This document shows, piece by piece, positions 33,990-44,303 of a stretch of 64,000 nucleotides of DNA (position 1 is the first letter of the stretch; the number at the start of each line of letters is the position of its first letter). The DNA comes from Brachypterus glaber (Eukaryota; Arthropoda; Insecta; Coleoptera; Kateretidae): the NCBI GenBank assembly GCA_958510825.1, contig OY294044.1:46278626-46342625 (forward strand), read 5' to 3'. The notes beneath the pieces were generated by a model. That model ran no database searches and had not been told where the DNA came from. It saw only the letters and a program-made list of their open reading frames with translations. The position numbers and the translations under genes were made by a program.

Positions 33990-34725
33990 GTCTTGCGGGT
34001 ACGGGTCTTTACAGCGCAGTCCATTACCGCGAAACCGTTACCGCGCCACCATTACCGCGCATGGAGTTTACCGTGAAAACCAATACCACGCATAATTATT
34101 ATTATTTTTTTTTTGAAAAAAAAAAAGATTAAATAACAAAAATAAACATTTTGCAGAAAACAATCAAAAGTCCAAACTGATATAGCTGCTGGGTCAGGGT
34201 TCTGGCCATTAGTAGTTTCCTTTAAAACATTTCCATCCGAAGTATTTAAATGCCCCTTGCAACAAAGCATGTCGTAATTAAGCACTTACAATTTTTTTTT
34301 ATTTTTAACAGTCTTTTCTTTCCTGTATATGAAATGTTCATATACAGCAAGGTCCTTGCCCATATCACATTTCATTATTTCGATCGACATGACGATTCGT
34401 ACTAAACTGATTATTAATCACCGATTTATACAAATCAGTAGATATAAATTAAAAAAAAAAAACACACATAAAAAACCCAAAACACAGATATATGGGTACA
34501 TTTAGTAAACGTTCCACTTTATGAATAACAATCCAAACGTAAAACCAAAACTAAACAACCCAAACTGCAATCAATCCCACGGAAATACCCTTACATAAAA
34601 TAAAAATAATGTATAACGATTTTCGCTGTAAAAGTCATACGCGGTAAAGACCGTGCGCGGCAACGGTCTTCGCGGTAATGGTCTTCGCGGTTGGTTTTTC
34701 GCTGTAAAGTCCGGCGCCCCCGTCT
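33990..34725. mobile_element. Foldback element with tandem TTACCGCG units in both arms
   Basis: The left arm (33977-34095) carries CGTCTTGCGGG, TCTTTACAGCG and units such as CCATTACCGCG, CCGTTACCGCG and CCATTACCGCG. The right arm (34616-34732) carries the same in reverse: CGCGGTAATGGTCTTCGCGG, CGCTGTAAAG and CGTCTTGC. The unit is about 15 bp. It is strikingly GC-rich against the AT-rich interior. Superfamily unknown; the ends are not exactly defined. Confidence 0.65.
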
Positions 34726-35139
34726 TGCTCATCGTCAAATTGGTGTATAGCACCCAAAATTACGTAAGAAAAATATAGTAATTAAACTTCTTTTGTGGGC
34801 CGGTGTAATTATGTGATTATTGTAGGATTATTTTATTATTATGTTATTTTTATAATTTATCATTTAAAATAAAAAAAGTAGCTTCTATAGAGATTAGATT
34901 TGTTTTGCTGGACAATCGAAGTTTTAAATAGATTTAAATTAATGTAAATCTTAAATTCTTTAATTGTGAGGTTAAATAAAATGAACTTAAGAATTAGTGA
35001 CAAAATTTTATGATTATTAAACACTATGTCAGATTTATTTTAATAACTGATTACACAGGACCACAAAGTTAATAAAATAAAATTTTAACTCCTTGGTAGT
35101 GAGAAAAACGTAATGCGCTACGTGTAGGTCATTTTTTTT

Positions 35140-36820
35140 GTCTTCGTTCGTGTTTATGGACTTTAGCTTCTCTTCACAGTGGTCCCGGAGAAAAAAAAAG
35201 GTGACAAAAGTCTGCTTTTTTGCATAGGGCCATTTTTTGCACCGCTGATTACGAAAAAAATAGTGAAAAAATAGAAAAAAAACTTGCGATATTAGGTCCG
35301 TCTGATTTAGCTAAAATTTGGCATAAAGGTTTCTTTAGGTAATATTGATATGGACCAATACCCAAATACTTAAAATCAAAACGGCGGAATAAATATAGCC
35401 GATTTCTTTTTAAAATTTTGGCAAAATTAACGAAAATAAGGCACAAAACAAACAAAAATTGAGAGATTTAACATAATATGTTACAGGGTTTTCCCTTATA
35501 TATACTACTAATTACTGTAAAAATTTCATGATTTTCTACTGAAAAATAGCAAAATTTGAGTAATTTTTCTATTCTATCCATAAAGATATTAAACAAAACT
35601 ACTCTAAAATAATTACAACTATTTAGTCCCATACATAATATATTTTGAATATTTAAGAAAGAAAAATCGTAATCGCATAGGGATATTGTATGAAACGTCG
35701 ATTAAGAAAAAAATAGTGAAATAAAAAAAAAAATCGACATTAGGGTGGTTCAAAATTTTTGAACAATGTGCGCTTTAGGTGGAATTTGGCATAATGGCTT
35801 CTTTTGGGTAATAATAATACGGACCAATACCCAAAAACTCAAAATTTAAAAAGGCGGAATAAATATGGCAGATTTATTTTTTAAATATTGCCAAACAAAA
35901 ATTGAGAGAAAAATGACCCATTACAGAATGATTTGAATCTCTCAATTTTTGTTTGTTTTGTGCTATATTTTCGTTAATTTTTGCAAAATTTGAAAAATAA
36001 ATCGGCCATATTTATTCCGCCATTTTGAATTAAGGGTTTTTGGGTATTGGTCAGTATTAATATTACAAAAATAAGCCCTTATGCCAAATTTCACCTAAAT
36101 CGGACATTCAAGTATTACGTAACGCAAATTTTGATCATTTTGTAACGCTATTTTCCTATACCATTAACATGGGCGTAACACCAAAATGCCCCCTCCCTCC
36201 CGGGAGCGTTACGTAATACTTGAACGTTCCCTAATGTTTGGACTTTTTGTTTTGTTTGAATGTTTTTTTTTCACTATATTTTCACTCAGCGATGCATAAA
36301 AAATTACTCTTGTCACTTTTTTTTTCTGAGATGAATTTGGATGTTTTCTATTACGATTTATTCAAAATAAATTATGTATGGGACTGAATAGTTTTTTTTC
36401 GTAAATCTGTAGTAATTATTTTAGGGTAATTTTGTTTAATATATGGATAGAATAGAAAAATTACTCATATTTTTCCAATTTTTTAATATTTTTTTTTCAA
36501 AATTAAATAAAAAAAAAAACGGGTCAGTAGAAAATCAAGAAAATTTTACAGTGATAGGAACTATATATAAGGAAAATAACCTATAATAGATTGGGTTAAA
36601 TCTCTCAATTTTTGTTTGTTTTGTGCCTTATTTTCGTTAATTTTTGCAAAATTTTAAAAACAAATCGGCGATATTTATTCCGCCATTTTGAATTTAAGTT
36701 TTTGGGTATTGGTCCGTATTAATATTACTAAAAGCAGCCTGTATGCCAAATTTTAGCAGCCTATGCCCATGACTTTTGTCACTTTTTTTTCTCTGGGACC
36801 ACTGTGCGCTTTGGTCCACA
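35140..36820. repeat. Very long composite palindrome, about 1.65 kb
   Basis: CAGTGGTCCCGGAGAAAAAA at about 35178 is answered by TTTTTTCTCTGGGACCACTG at about 36787. CGGCGGAATAAATATAGCCG and AACAAACAAAAATTGAGAGA occur in the left arm and reversed in the right. A second, inner palindrome (about 35750-36105) repeats the same modules around a centre near 35910. An AGGGAACGTTC-type repeat end is embedded at 36105-36235. Confidence 0.8.
36105..36235 (-). repeat. Fragment of the GGGAACGTTCAAGTATTACG repeat family
   Basis: CCATTAACATGGGCGTAACA and GCGTTACGTAATACTTGAAC match 41765-41862 and, in part, 57108-57184. Poly-C/G runs vary between copies. Confidence 0.7.
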
Positions 36821-37003
36821 AAATACGACCTCACACAGAAAAATTCACTAACTATTGGTCCGTATTAATATTACTAAAAGCGGCCTGTATGCCAAATTTT
36901 AGCAGCCTATGCCCATGACTTTTGTCACTTTTTTTTCTCTGGGACCACTGTGCGCTTTGGTCCACAAAATACGACCTCACACAGAAAAATTCACTAACTA
37001 TTC
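36709..37003 (+). repeat. Exact-looking tandem duplication, ~147-bp unit
   Basis: TTGGTCCGTATTAATATTAC to AAAATTCACTAACTATT occurs twice in a row with almost no difference, so it is a recent duplication or an assembly stutter. Confidence 0.9.
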
Positions 37004-37270
37004 TTGTACAAACTTTCACGGACAAAGCTTTTTTTTTTTGAGGTGAGGACCTTTTTCTTTAGTAATCAAAATTTTGGTTAGGAAATTTGTTTTTTGTTCT
37101 TTTATCGTACAAACTCTCACGAGCAAAGATTTTTTTTGTGTGTGGAGGTGAGGACTTTTTTTTTTTTAGTCATCAAAATTTTGGCTAGGGGTAAATTTTT
37201 TTGTTCTCGTGTAAACTCTCGCGGACAAAGTTTTTTTTTTTTGAAGAACTTTTAAAATTTTGGGTGGTAT
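37003..37270 (+). repeat. Three degenerate ~100-bp tandem units
   Basis: TACAAACTTTCACGGACAAA, TACAAACTCTCACGAGCAAA and GTAAACTCTCGCGGACAAAG begin three units. Each continues with a T-run, GAGGTGAGGAC-like sequence and ATCAAAATTTTGG. Confidence 0.8.
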
Positions 37271-37364
37271 TTTTTTTGTATAGTCGGCAAATATTATAGT
37301 CACACCCCTTCACGACAAAAAGCTCGGATCGTCCCTGCCTTTATATGTATATAAGGTATATACC

Positions 37365-38168
37365 GGATGAGTTTTATTTATGTACACCTCCAAAATTAAG
37401 ATTAATCTTATTTCGATAAAAACGAAACTTTGGTGATTTATATAATTTTACATTGACTATAAAATTGCGCATTTTATTTTTTTGTTTTACTTCCGGTTTC
37501 GCCGGCATAAATATGTTTCTTTTAATGGAACAACCTGAAATTTTTACATTTTTGAATTCAGCCGTAGTTTCTATGTATAAAAAATTGACTGTTGATTGAT
37601 TGCTTTTTTTTTCCTTTTATTTTTTTCGTTTTCGTTTTTATCGTAAAAAACGAGATACACTAATTTACCTCCTTTTTACTTAATCTTCAAAGTACATCAT
37701 AAATTTGGTATAAGAAAAATAGAGAAAAAATTCTCTACAAATAAAGTTTACAGGGACATAAAAAATAGGAGTTCAGGGCAAACACCCATTTTTTTTAGCT
37801 TTAATTCGCTCTCACTAATAAAATTTTAATATTAGTTCTATATTCTATATTTCTATATTTTTTTAAGCTTAAGGAAGTAAAAACAAGGTAAGATATATGT
37901 ATCTCATTTTTATACGATATAAATGAAAACGGATCAGTTTTTATACATAGAATTATCGGTCGCCGGAAGTGGCATAAATATGTTTTTTTTTTTTTAATGA
38001 AACACCCATTAAAAAAAAAACATATTTATGCCACTTCCGGCGAAACCGTAAGTAAAACAAAAAAAAAATAAATCCGCCATTTTATAGCCAATGTAAAATT
38101 ATATAAATTACTCAAGTTTAATTTTTATCGAATGAAGATTAGGGGTGGACATAAATAAAACTCACCCA
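37365..38168. mobile_element. Foldback element, 804 bp, TIR around GGRTGAGTTTTATTTATGT
   Basis: GGATGAGTTTTATTTATGTA at the left pairs with ACATAAATAAAACTCACCC at the right. The arms share TTCCGG(Y)TTTCGCCGG and CATAAATATGTTT. ATATACC flanks both sides (37358-37364, 38169-38175), a likely 7-8-bp target duplication. Confidence 0.78.
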
Positions 38169-38313
38169 ATATACCTAAAGGTATAAACTATTATAATTTA
38201 CGAGCTCTAATAAGGTACAAAGAGGACTAAAGAATTTTTTCTACCACCCAATTAAGTGCTAGCTTACATATTATCTACCGTTGTCAAGTCTTGTTTATCT
38301 TGACAACCAATAA

Positions 38314-38913
38314 GTAGTAGTAGTAGTAGTAAATTTTTGGGTTGGCCAAAGCCGGACAACTAGGCCATTTCTGGCCATTTTTGTCACCCCAGGCAATCCC
38401 AGCCATTTACTAATTTGAGTCCTCCTTGAACCTCCCCGTCCTTTTAATAAAGGTCAGGATATTGGCCCAGGGGAGATTTCTTAGTTCCTCTTGGTTGAGT
38501 CTTTGAGTTTCAAATACTTGCAACCTGATCCTGTCGTATCTGACACACTCGGCTAAGTAATGAGAGGATGTTTCATCCTCTCCGCACTCTTGGCATACCG
38601 GACTCTCTAGAATCCGCATTGTTGCCAGGTGCTTCCTTAGCTTGCAGTGGCCCGTGAGGACCCCTACATGTTGTCTGAGTGCAGTTCTTCCTTTTTCCAG
38701 CAACCAGTCAGTCTTTGATTTGCTTGGGCCAGCCAGGAAGTCCCTAGCTTGCCGGCAACCGTCGACCGCCCTCCATTGCTCCTTTAGCTTGGTATAAGCC
38801 CACTCATCGAGAGCGGTCTTTACTTGCTTCCTTGTAACACCTAATATAGGTTCCTGCCCCGTGCAGGCCATCCCTGATCCGATGGCCTGCACGGGGTCGG
38901 AACCTATAAATAC
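38314..38913 (-). mobile_element. 5'-truncated LINE with TAC-repeat tail and 10-bp target duplication
   Basis: An open minus-strand frame encodes the ORF2 C-terminus: KTALDEWAYTKLKEQWRAVD, HVGVLTGHCKLRKHLATM, a CQECGEDETSSHYLAEC zinc-knuckle-like motif, and LPWANILTFIKRTGRF then EDSN with a stop near 38410. The 3' UTR ends in (TAC)n (38314-38331). CAACCAATAA flanks both sides (38304-38313, 38914-38923), giving exact borders. The first ~28 bp of the insert (38881-38908) are an inverted copy of 38846-38872, so the apparent start MVFIGSDPVQAIG is a by-product. The piece carries no RT. It belongs to an R1/Jockey-like family also present at 21221-21392. Confidence 0.92.
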
Positions 38914-39109
38914 CAACCAATAAAATCAGTGAACTCATTTATTATTGACCGTTGTTAAGCATTGTTTATTGACGACGGTCAATAATGAAAAATTTTTGAG
39001 GCAACTACCAACTTTTTTCAACTTATTTGTCAAACTGACAGCTATGTCAAAATAATTTTTAAACTTTATTTTTAACTGATATTTGAAGTTACTAGCTTTA
39101 GGTAGTAGA

Positions 39110-39245
39110 AAAAATAGTATATGCATCACGTATGCGAACTGTCTTAAGTGTTCCCGACTGATTTTTTGCCTTGACTCCGTCTCAGCAAAAAAACTTCAGT
39201 CTTGAACACTAAAGACTTAGTTCGCATACTAGGTGCATAATATAC
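39110..39245. mobile_element. Palindromic MITE with TAGTATATGCATCACGTATG ends
   Basis: TAGTATATGCATCACGTATG then CGAACTGTCTTAAG at the left pairs with GACTTAGTTCGCATACTAGG then TGCATAATATACTA at the right, around a GACTGATTTTTTGC/GCAAAAAAACTTCAGTC core. Same style as 56911-57046. Confidence 0.75.
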
Positions 39246-39493
39246 TATTATAAACACGTACGTAGGTATATTTTAATTTCATAACGAGTTTTCAACACTA
39301 TTAATATGTACACTAATAAACATTAAAATAGTAACTGACCTAGACAAGACGAAATTTATTTTTCCTGCTATTTATAAATATAACTACCTACTTTCAAATA
39401 AACAAGAACTAAAAAAAACATACCTAATTAAAAAATATGTTTACTAATTTTATGAAAACAATGTTTTCAAAACATATCAAGCAAATTATTTAT

Positions 39494-39586
39494 GGAAGGC
39501 TATTTGGACGTCCGAAGTCCACCCAGCTATTTCCACGTCCAGTATTCTTGATTGGCCGATTTTTAGAGTTTTTAAAGCTTTTAAGG
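39494..39586 (+). repeat. Host repeat CTATTTGGACGTCC, copy 1 (interrupted by LINE)
   Basis: GGCTATTTGGACGTCCGAAG, AGCTATTTCCACGTCC and AAAGCTTTTAAGGTATATTT match 40899-41000. After the LINE it appears to resume at about 40742 with GTCAGAATTATATTCTCCTC and a GGGGCTACGC segment. Confidence 0.75.
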
Positions 39587-39591
39587 TATAT

Positions 39592-39630
<39 letters not shown>

Positions 39631-40760
39631 CTACTATTTTACAGGCGAACCCAATTACAAAATAGAGAGAGAAAAAATACAATTAATAACATTAGATACA
39701 TAATGAACGAGATTAGATGAATGCAATATAAAAAATTAATACAATATAAAAAATTAATACAATATATTAAATGAAAATTTAAAATGAGAATTATGCAAAA
39801 AGTCTTTTAATAGTGGCGAGATTACAGTCGAAAATATCAAATTGTTCACAATATTTATTTGCCAAATTGCACATTTGGTGTAATGGAGATGGGCTTAATG
39901 AATTTGTCCGTGCTAATGGAAGATCACAGAGAAATTCAAAGAATTTAAAATTTCAGTACAGTCTAAGGATCCATGTAGCAGGTTATAAAGAAAGCATAAG
40001 AAAGATATAGACCGACGGTTTTCCAAACTTAATACTGAAAACCTAGCATATAGAATTTCATTGGGAAAAAAAATTTCAGGATATACCCCATCAGTTTTAA
40101 AGCAGACATATTTTAAAATTTTTCTTTGAATAGACTCAATGTCGTCTTTTGTATTTTGATACCAAGGTGACCAAATTATTGATGCATAATTTACTTTTGA
40201 TAATAAGAATTCATTGTAAAGCAGAAAAAGTGTATCGGCATCACGAAAATCTCTACCATATCTAATAACACAGCCCAATATTTTATAACTGGATTATAAC
40301 AAGTAATATGATCGGAAAATGTGAGTTTTGTATCAAAGATTACTCCTAAGTCTTTAAATGTTTTTACTCGGTTAAGAATACTGTTATTAATGGTATACGC
40401 AAATACAATATTATTTTTTTTTGTAGAGTAAGAAGTCACATTGCATTTTTTTATGTTTAAATATAATTTAATTTTTATGTACCACTCATTTAAACTGTCT
40501 AAGTTCCTTTGCAATCTTGAGCAGTCGTTCAAATCCAGAATTCTTAGGAATAATTTCAAGTCATCGGCATACAGTAGACAGAGTACATCTAGAATACTAA
40601 TGATGTCATTAATAAATAAAATGAAAAATAAAGGTCCCAAAACCTACCTTTGTGGTACACCTGAAGTGACCAAAATCCAGAAAGATTTCAGACCACAATA
40701 CGATACATATTGACGCCTACCACTAAAGTACGATCTAAAAAATTTTTAGTCAGAATTATA
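39587..40760 (-). pseudogene. Jockey/CR1-like LINE ORF2 fragment with RT domain, frameshifted
   Basis: Minus strand. VTSGVPQR precedes LGPLFFILFINDI (about 40660-40600), then LCLLYADDLKLF with the catalytic YADD at 40571-40560, SLNEWYIKIKLYLNIKKCN, and FKDLGVIFDTKLTFSDHI. The frame shifts near 40270 into IRYGRDFRDADTLFLLYNEF and VNYASIIWSPWYQ, a thumb-like region. The RT then decays and ends in a (TAAA)n tail seen as TTTATTTATTTA at 39587-39632. This is a recognisable non-LTR reverse transcriptase palm with at least one stop at the GVPQG motif and one frameshift, hence inactive. The 5' part is missing. Confidence 0.9.
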
Positions 40761-40898
40761 TTCTCCTCGTTTAAATAGAGGGGCTACGCCCTCCCCATTA
40801 GCATCAAAAACAACAAAAAAAAAACGAAAAAAAAAAACAAAAAAAAACAAATAATTAGGCTATGTGACGTTGGACGTGAAAATAGCGACTTCACATAG

Positions 40899-41009
40899 AA
40901 CAGGCTATTTGGACGTCCGACGTCCACGAAGCTATTTCCACGTCCATTATTTTTTTTTGCCGATTTTTAGGGTTTTTAAAGCTTTTAAGGTATATTTTTC
41001 GTCAGAATT
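40899..41009 (+). repeat. Host repeat CTATTTGGACGTCC, copy 2
   Basis: GGCTATTTGGACGTCCGACG to TTTTCGTCAGAATTTAG parallels copy 1. It too is interrupted by a LINE tail (to 41459) and resumes with CTCCTCGTTTAAATGGGGGG at 41466. Confidence 0.75.
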
Positions 41010-41459
41010 TAGTTTAGTTTATTTATTGACCAATACAGATACATTTTGTACATTTGGCAAGTCAGTTAAATACATCAGTAGTAAATATTATTTTACAGAA
41101 TTTTTACATATAGAACAATTTGACAAAGAATAAATTTATACACTAGATAATTTAACATAAAATAATAAATAATACAAAACACAACATTAAGGGGATGATG
41201 GAAATTCATTGTAAGTATAAAATGCTTTAGATAACAAAAATGATTTCACTGCAATCTTATATCGATTAAATTCATTTATATTTCCGATTTCATTCGGCAA
41301 TTTATTGAAAAATTTTATACAATTGTAATGAGGTGCTCGTTCGTATAAAGCCATTCTATGATGAGGTATGTTAAAATCTGCACCATTTCTAGTTCTATAA
41401 TTGTGTTCTGAGTTAAGCACAAGTTCATTACTTTCATTACGGTGCAGTTTAATAAACAT
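41010..41459 (-). mobile_element. LINE ORF2 C-terminal end, 90 codons, intact stop
   Basis: The minus-strand frame encodes HNYRTRNGADFNIPHHRMAL, YERAPHYNCIKFFNKLP, FNRYKIAVKSFLLSKAFYT and NEFPSSP, then a stop at 41187-41189. The H-x-Y-x-TR, Y-x-x-I-x-x-F-N-x-LP and FK-x-x-L-x-x-xAFY elements are characteristic of CR1/Jockey-type ORF2 C-termini. 5'-truncated; the 3' UTR runs to about 41010. It lacks the RT present in the neighbouring copy. Confidence 0.85.
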
Positions 41460-41764
41460 TTTTTTCTCCTCGTTTAAATGGGGGGGCTACGCACACCGCC
41501 TCAAAAAAAAAATACATTATTATTGTTATGCAATTCTTGGTTTGTTTAATTTTAATTTCATTTAATTTAGCTCTTTTGTCTAATGTATTATTTTAAATAT
41601 TCCTGTGAAATCGAACTAATTTAAATACCTACAGTCAAATAAAATAAAAAGGAAAACAAAAAACAGTGTGTACATAAATATGTTTTTTCCTTTTTTTAAG
41701 ATAAGCGAACAGATTTCAATATTCGGTGTCGTTCCTAGGTTGTTAAATATAAAATAGAAATTAA

Positions 41765-41862
41765 GGGAACGTTCAAGTATTAAGTAACGCGAATTTTGAT
41801 CATTTTGGACCCCCCCCCCTGTAACGCTATTTTCCTATACCATTAACATGGGCGTCACACTC
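41765..41862 (+). repeat. GGGAACGTTCAAGTATTAAG repeat with poly-C
   Basis: AAGGGAACGTTCAAGTATTA, a C13-14 run, CGCTATTTTCCTATACCATT and ACATGGGCGT. Same family as 36105-36235. Confidence 0.75.
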
Positions 41863-42640
41863 GAAAATGACGTTTACTAATTTTCTACATATGTAAAATC
41901 ATCTGATTTTCACTTTCCAACCGTTATGATAGGCAACGAGTGGAAAATAGGCACTAACTACTAACTAGGTCGTAGGAAAATAAGTTTTTCTTTTCACCAG
42001 TGGAAAGGTCATTTTGTTTACATAAATGGATTTAATACAAAAAGAAATGCATTACTTCAAACAAATTTAGAAAAGATTTTAATAATCTACTTGGAAAATA
42101 AAATACTTAAATAATTTCTTACATAACGCTTTTATTTACTATAGTAATACCAAAAACAATATCTGTATACTATACAAGTAATATTGTTATTGGATACTAT
42201 AAATCACGTTTTCCTTAATGCGGACCTGTTAAAAAAATTCAAAGTCCGGTCACTGTTTATTAGGTACGAAATAAATATCAAAAAGGAAAGAGTCTGATTA
42301 AAGCCTAACTAAATTTTTCCAAGAGCATTTACTATTTTCCAAATGTTTCTACCTATAGTTTTATAACTGAAAGTTTCAGATAAACATATCAATGCCACTG
42401 AAATCCAGTGAAACCTTATGAAATCCAATAAAAGTTATTCATTTGGTTTTGACAAGGACACGTAATGTGAGACACTTTAGATTTCATGAAATCTTAAGTG
42501 ACTCATTGAATTCAGTTAGAAAAAAAATTACATGGCTAAATTTTTGCTGGAATCTATTTTATGAAACTGAAAAGTTGACCATTCCTACTATATTAAATAT
42601 AGTACTTTCTTGGTAGGTATAGCACATTTTTAAAGTTTAA

Positions 42641-42779
42641 AGCCACCCTGCTGAAAATGACGGGTCTGGCCGGGTATAAATGGTGCATAAACCGGACTTT
42701 AGCGGATGAAATTCACCCGCTCAAGTCCGGTCTATGCAACATTTATACCCGCGCAGACACGTCATTTTCAACAGGGCAG
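42641..42779. mobile_element. Near-perfect palindromic MITE with TTAA target, piggyBac/Kolobok type
   Basis: TTAA at 42637-42640 and 42780-42783 flanks ends containing CCCTGCTGAAAATGACGGGT and GTCATTTTCAACAGGG. The arms pair over almost the whole length (GGCCGGGTATAAATGG with ATTTATACCCGCG, AACCGGACTT with AAGTCCGGT, GCGGATG with CACCCGC). No room for coding sequence. Confidence 0.82.
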
Positions 42780-43721
42780 TTAAAATTATTTAATTTATCT
42801 AAATATTACATTTATATTCGTTTATTTTTTTTATCGATATTTATGTCAGAAATTGGGTAAATAGTTCATATTTACTTAAAACAAATTTGGCCCTAATTAA
42901 GTATTAGTAAAAATAAACATTTGGGACTCTTCGTAAATCTAAGGGTAAAAAATATTTCTTTAAACTTTAGACCCGTTAATATTTTCATGCCACTTTATAT
43001 CGGTATACCTATAGGTATAATACCAATAGATTTTTGAATTTACCATCATGTCAGGTTTTAAAGATAACACTAGTCAACAAAAAATTTTTTTTCTTGTGCC
43101 TGGGTTTATTTTACGACATTTTTATTTTTCAGGCTTCAACATAATGGAACAATACCCACATCCTCTTTTTAGTTTGCCTTTGTATTATTGGTAGTAATAA
43201 TAGGATAATTCCATTTCAAATCGATCAGTGCATAGTTGCGACTTTTTTTAGATTTTTTTTAATTTTCGATATGTTGTAGTACTATACCCGAGGGGTGTCT
43301 CACCTTAGACAATACATGTACGCTTTGGCTGACATTACTTCGACATTACCTGACATTACGTGACATTACTTGACATTACATGGCATTACATGACATTACA
43401 TGACATTACATGACATTACATGACATTACATGACATTACATGACATTATTTGACATTACATGACATTACTTGACATTACTTGACATTACTCGACAGTACA
43501 GACATTATCTCCTAATACTCATGTGCGTAGACAGTACTTACTATTTACGCTTGTGCGTAGACATTACGTGCGTGAAAATATCGCGCGAAAATATTATATT
43601 GAGTGCATAGTGGCGAATGTGTAGTGTAGTGCTTAAATCGTAAAATTCGCAAAATACTAAGGTAAGAATAACTTTCTACCTTCAAACTTTAAAAATAATT
43701 GTTTTTCTCATTATAGATAAG

Positions 43722-43935
43722 AGTATAATAAGCTTTAAAATGATGTATTACACGACCTCCTCTATTAAAAAAAAAATGTTCCCTAGGCCCCCCTGCCCAA
43801 ATTTTAAGAGCTAAAAATATCAAATATATTCAAAAAGATAGTTTAAGTTGTCTTATTTCTGAGTTCCAAATTTTAAGTCGATACCTTAACTCGTTTAAAA
43901 GTTAAGAAGGAGGTGACTTTTGGACCGTAAGTACG
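43722..43935 (+). repeat. Single arm of the foldback family of 25809-26525, nested
   Basis: AAAATGATGTATTACACGAC, GCCCCCCTGCCCAAATTTTA, AAGATAGTTTAAGTTGTCTT and GGTGACTTTTGGACC match the right arm of 25809-26525. Confidence 0.85.
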
Positions 43936-44168
43936 GTATTGTCATTAAATAAGTCCATAAACAACGTCACTTGAAAATATCCAAATAATTATTTACTATT
44001 GGATACCATAATAAAAAATTAATAATTGGGACGCTGTTTTACAAATATGTCACCGAAATTTTGCTATTCTTTTAAACCCTTTAGTTCTTAATTTCGTAGT
44101 GCAAAATATTCAAATCAAGCTATTTCAACCCTGTGAAATTACAGGTGGTGTTTTAACCAATAAAATCA

Positions 44169-44303
44169 CACTCCCTATAAACTGGTTCAAAAGTCAGTAT
44201 AAGCCGGTGGTTCCCTCTACTACTAGCCCACACAAGTCCTGGACTTAGGGGATGCTTAATTAAGTAAAATAGTACGAGGTTAAACAAACAAACAAAAAAA
44301 CAA
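44169..44303 (+). mobile_element. 5'-truncated SINE, nested
   Basis: CACTCCCTATAAACTGGTTC, TGGTTCCCTCTACTACTAGC and AGTACGAGGTTAAACAAACA match the bodies at 29921-30188 and 24515-24765. It ends in an ACAA/CAAA-rich tail. The tRNA-like head is missing. Confidence 0.85.

Noticed and set aside
43339..43500. Regularly spaced GACATTAC units considered as a CRISPR-like array
   Set aside because: Units are contiguous 9-mers without spacers, in a eukaryotic transposon end.
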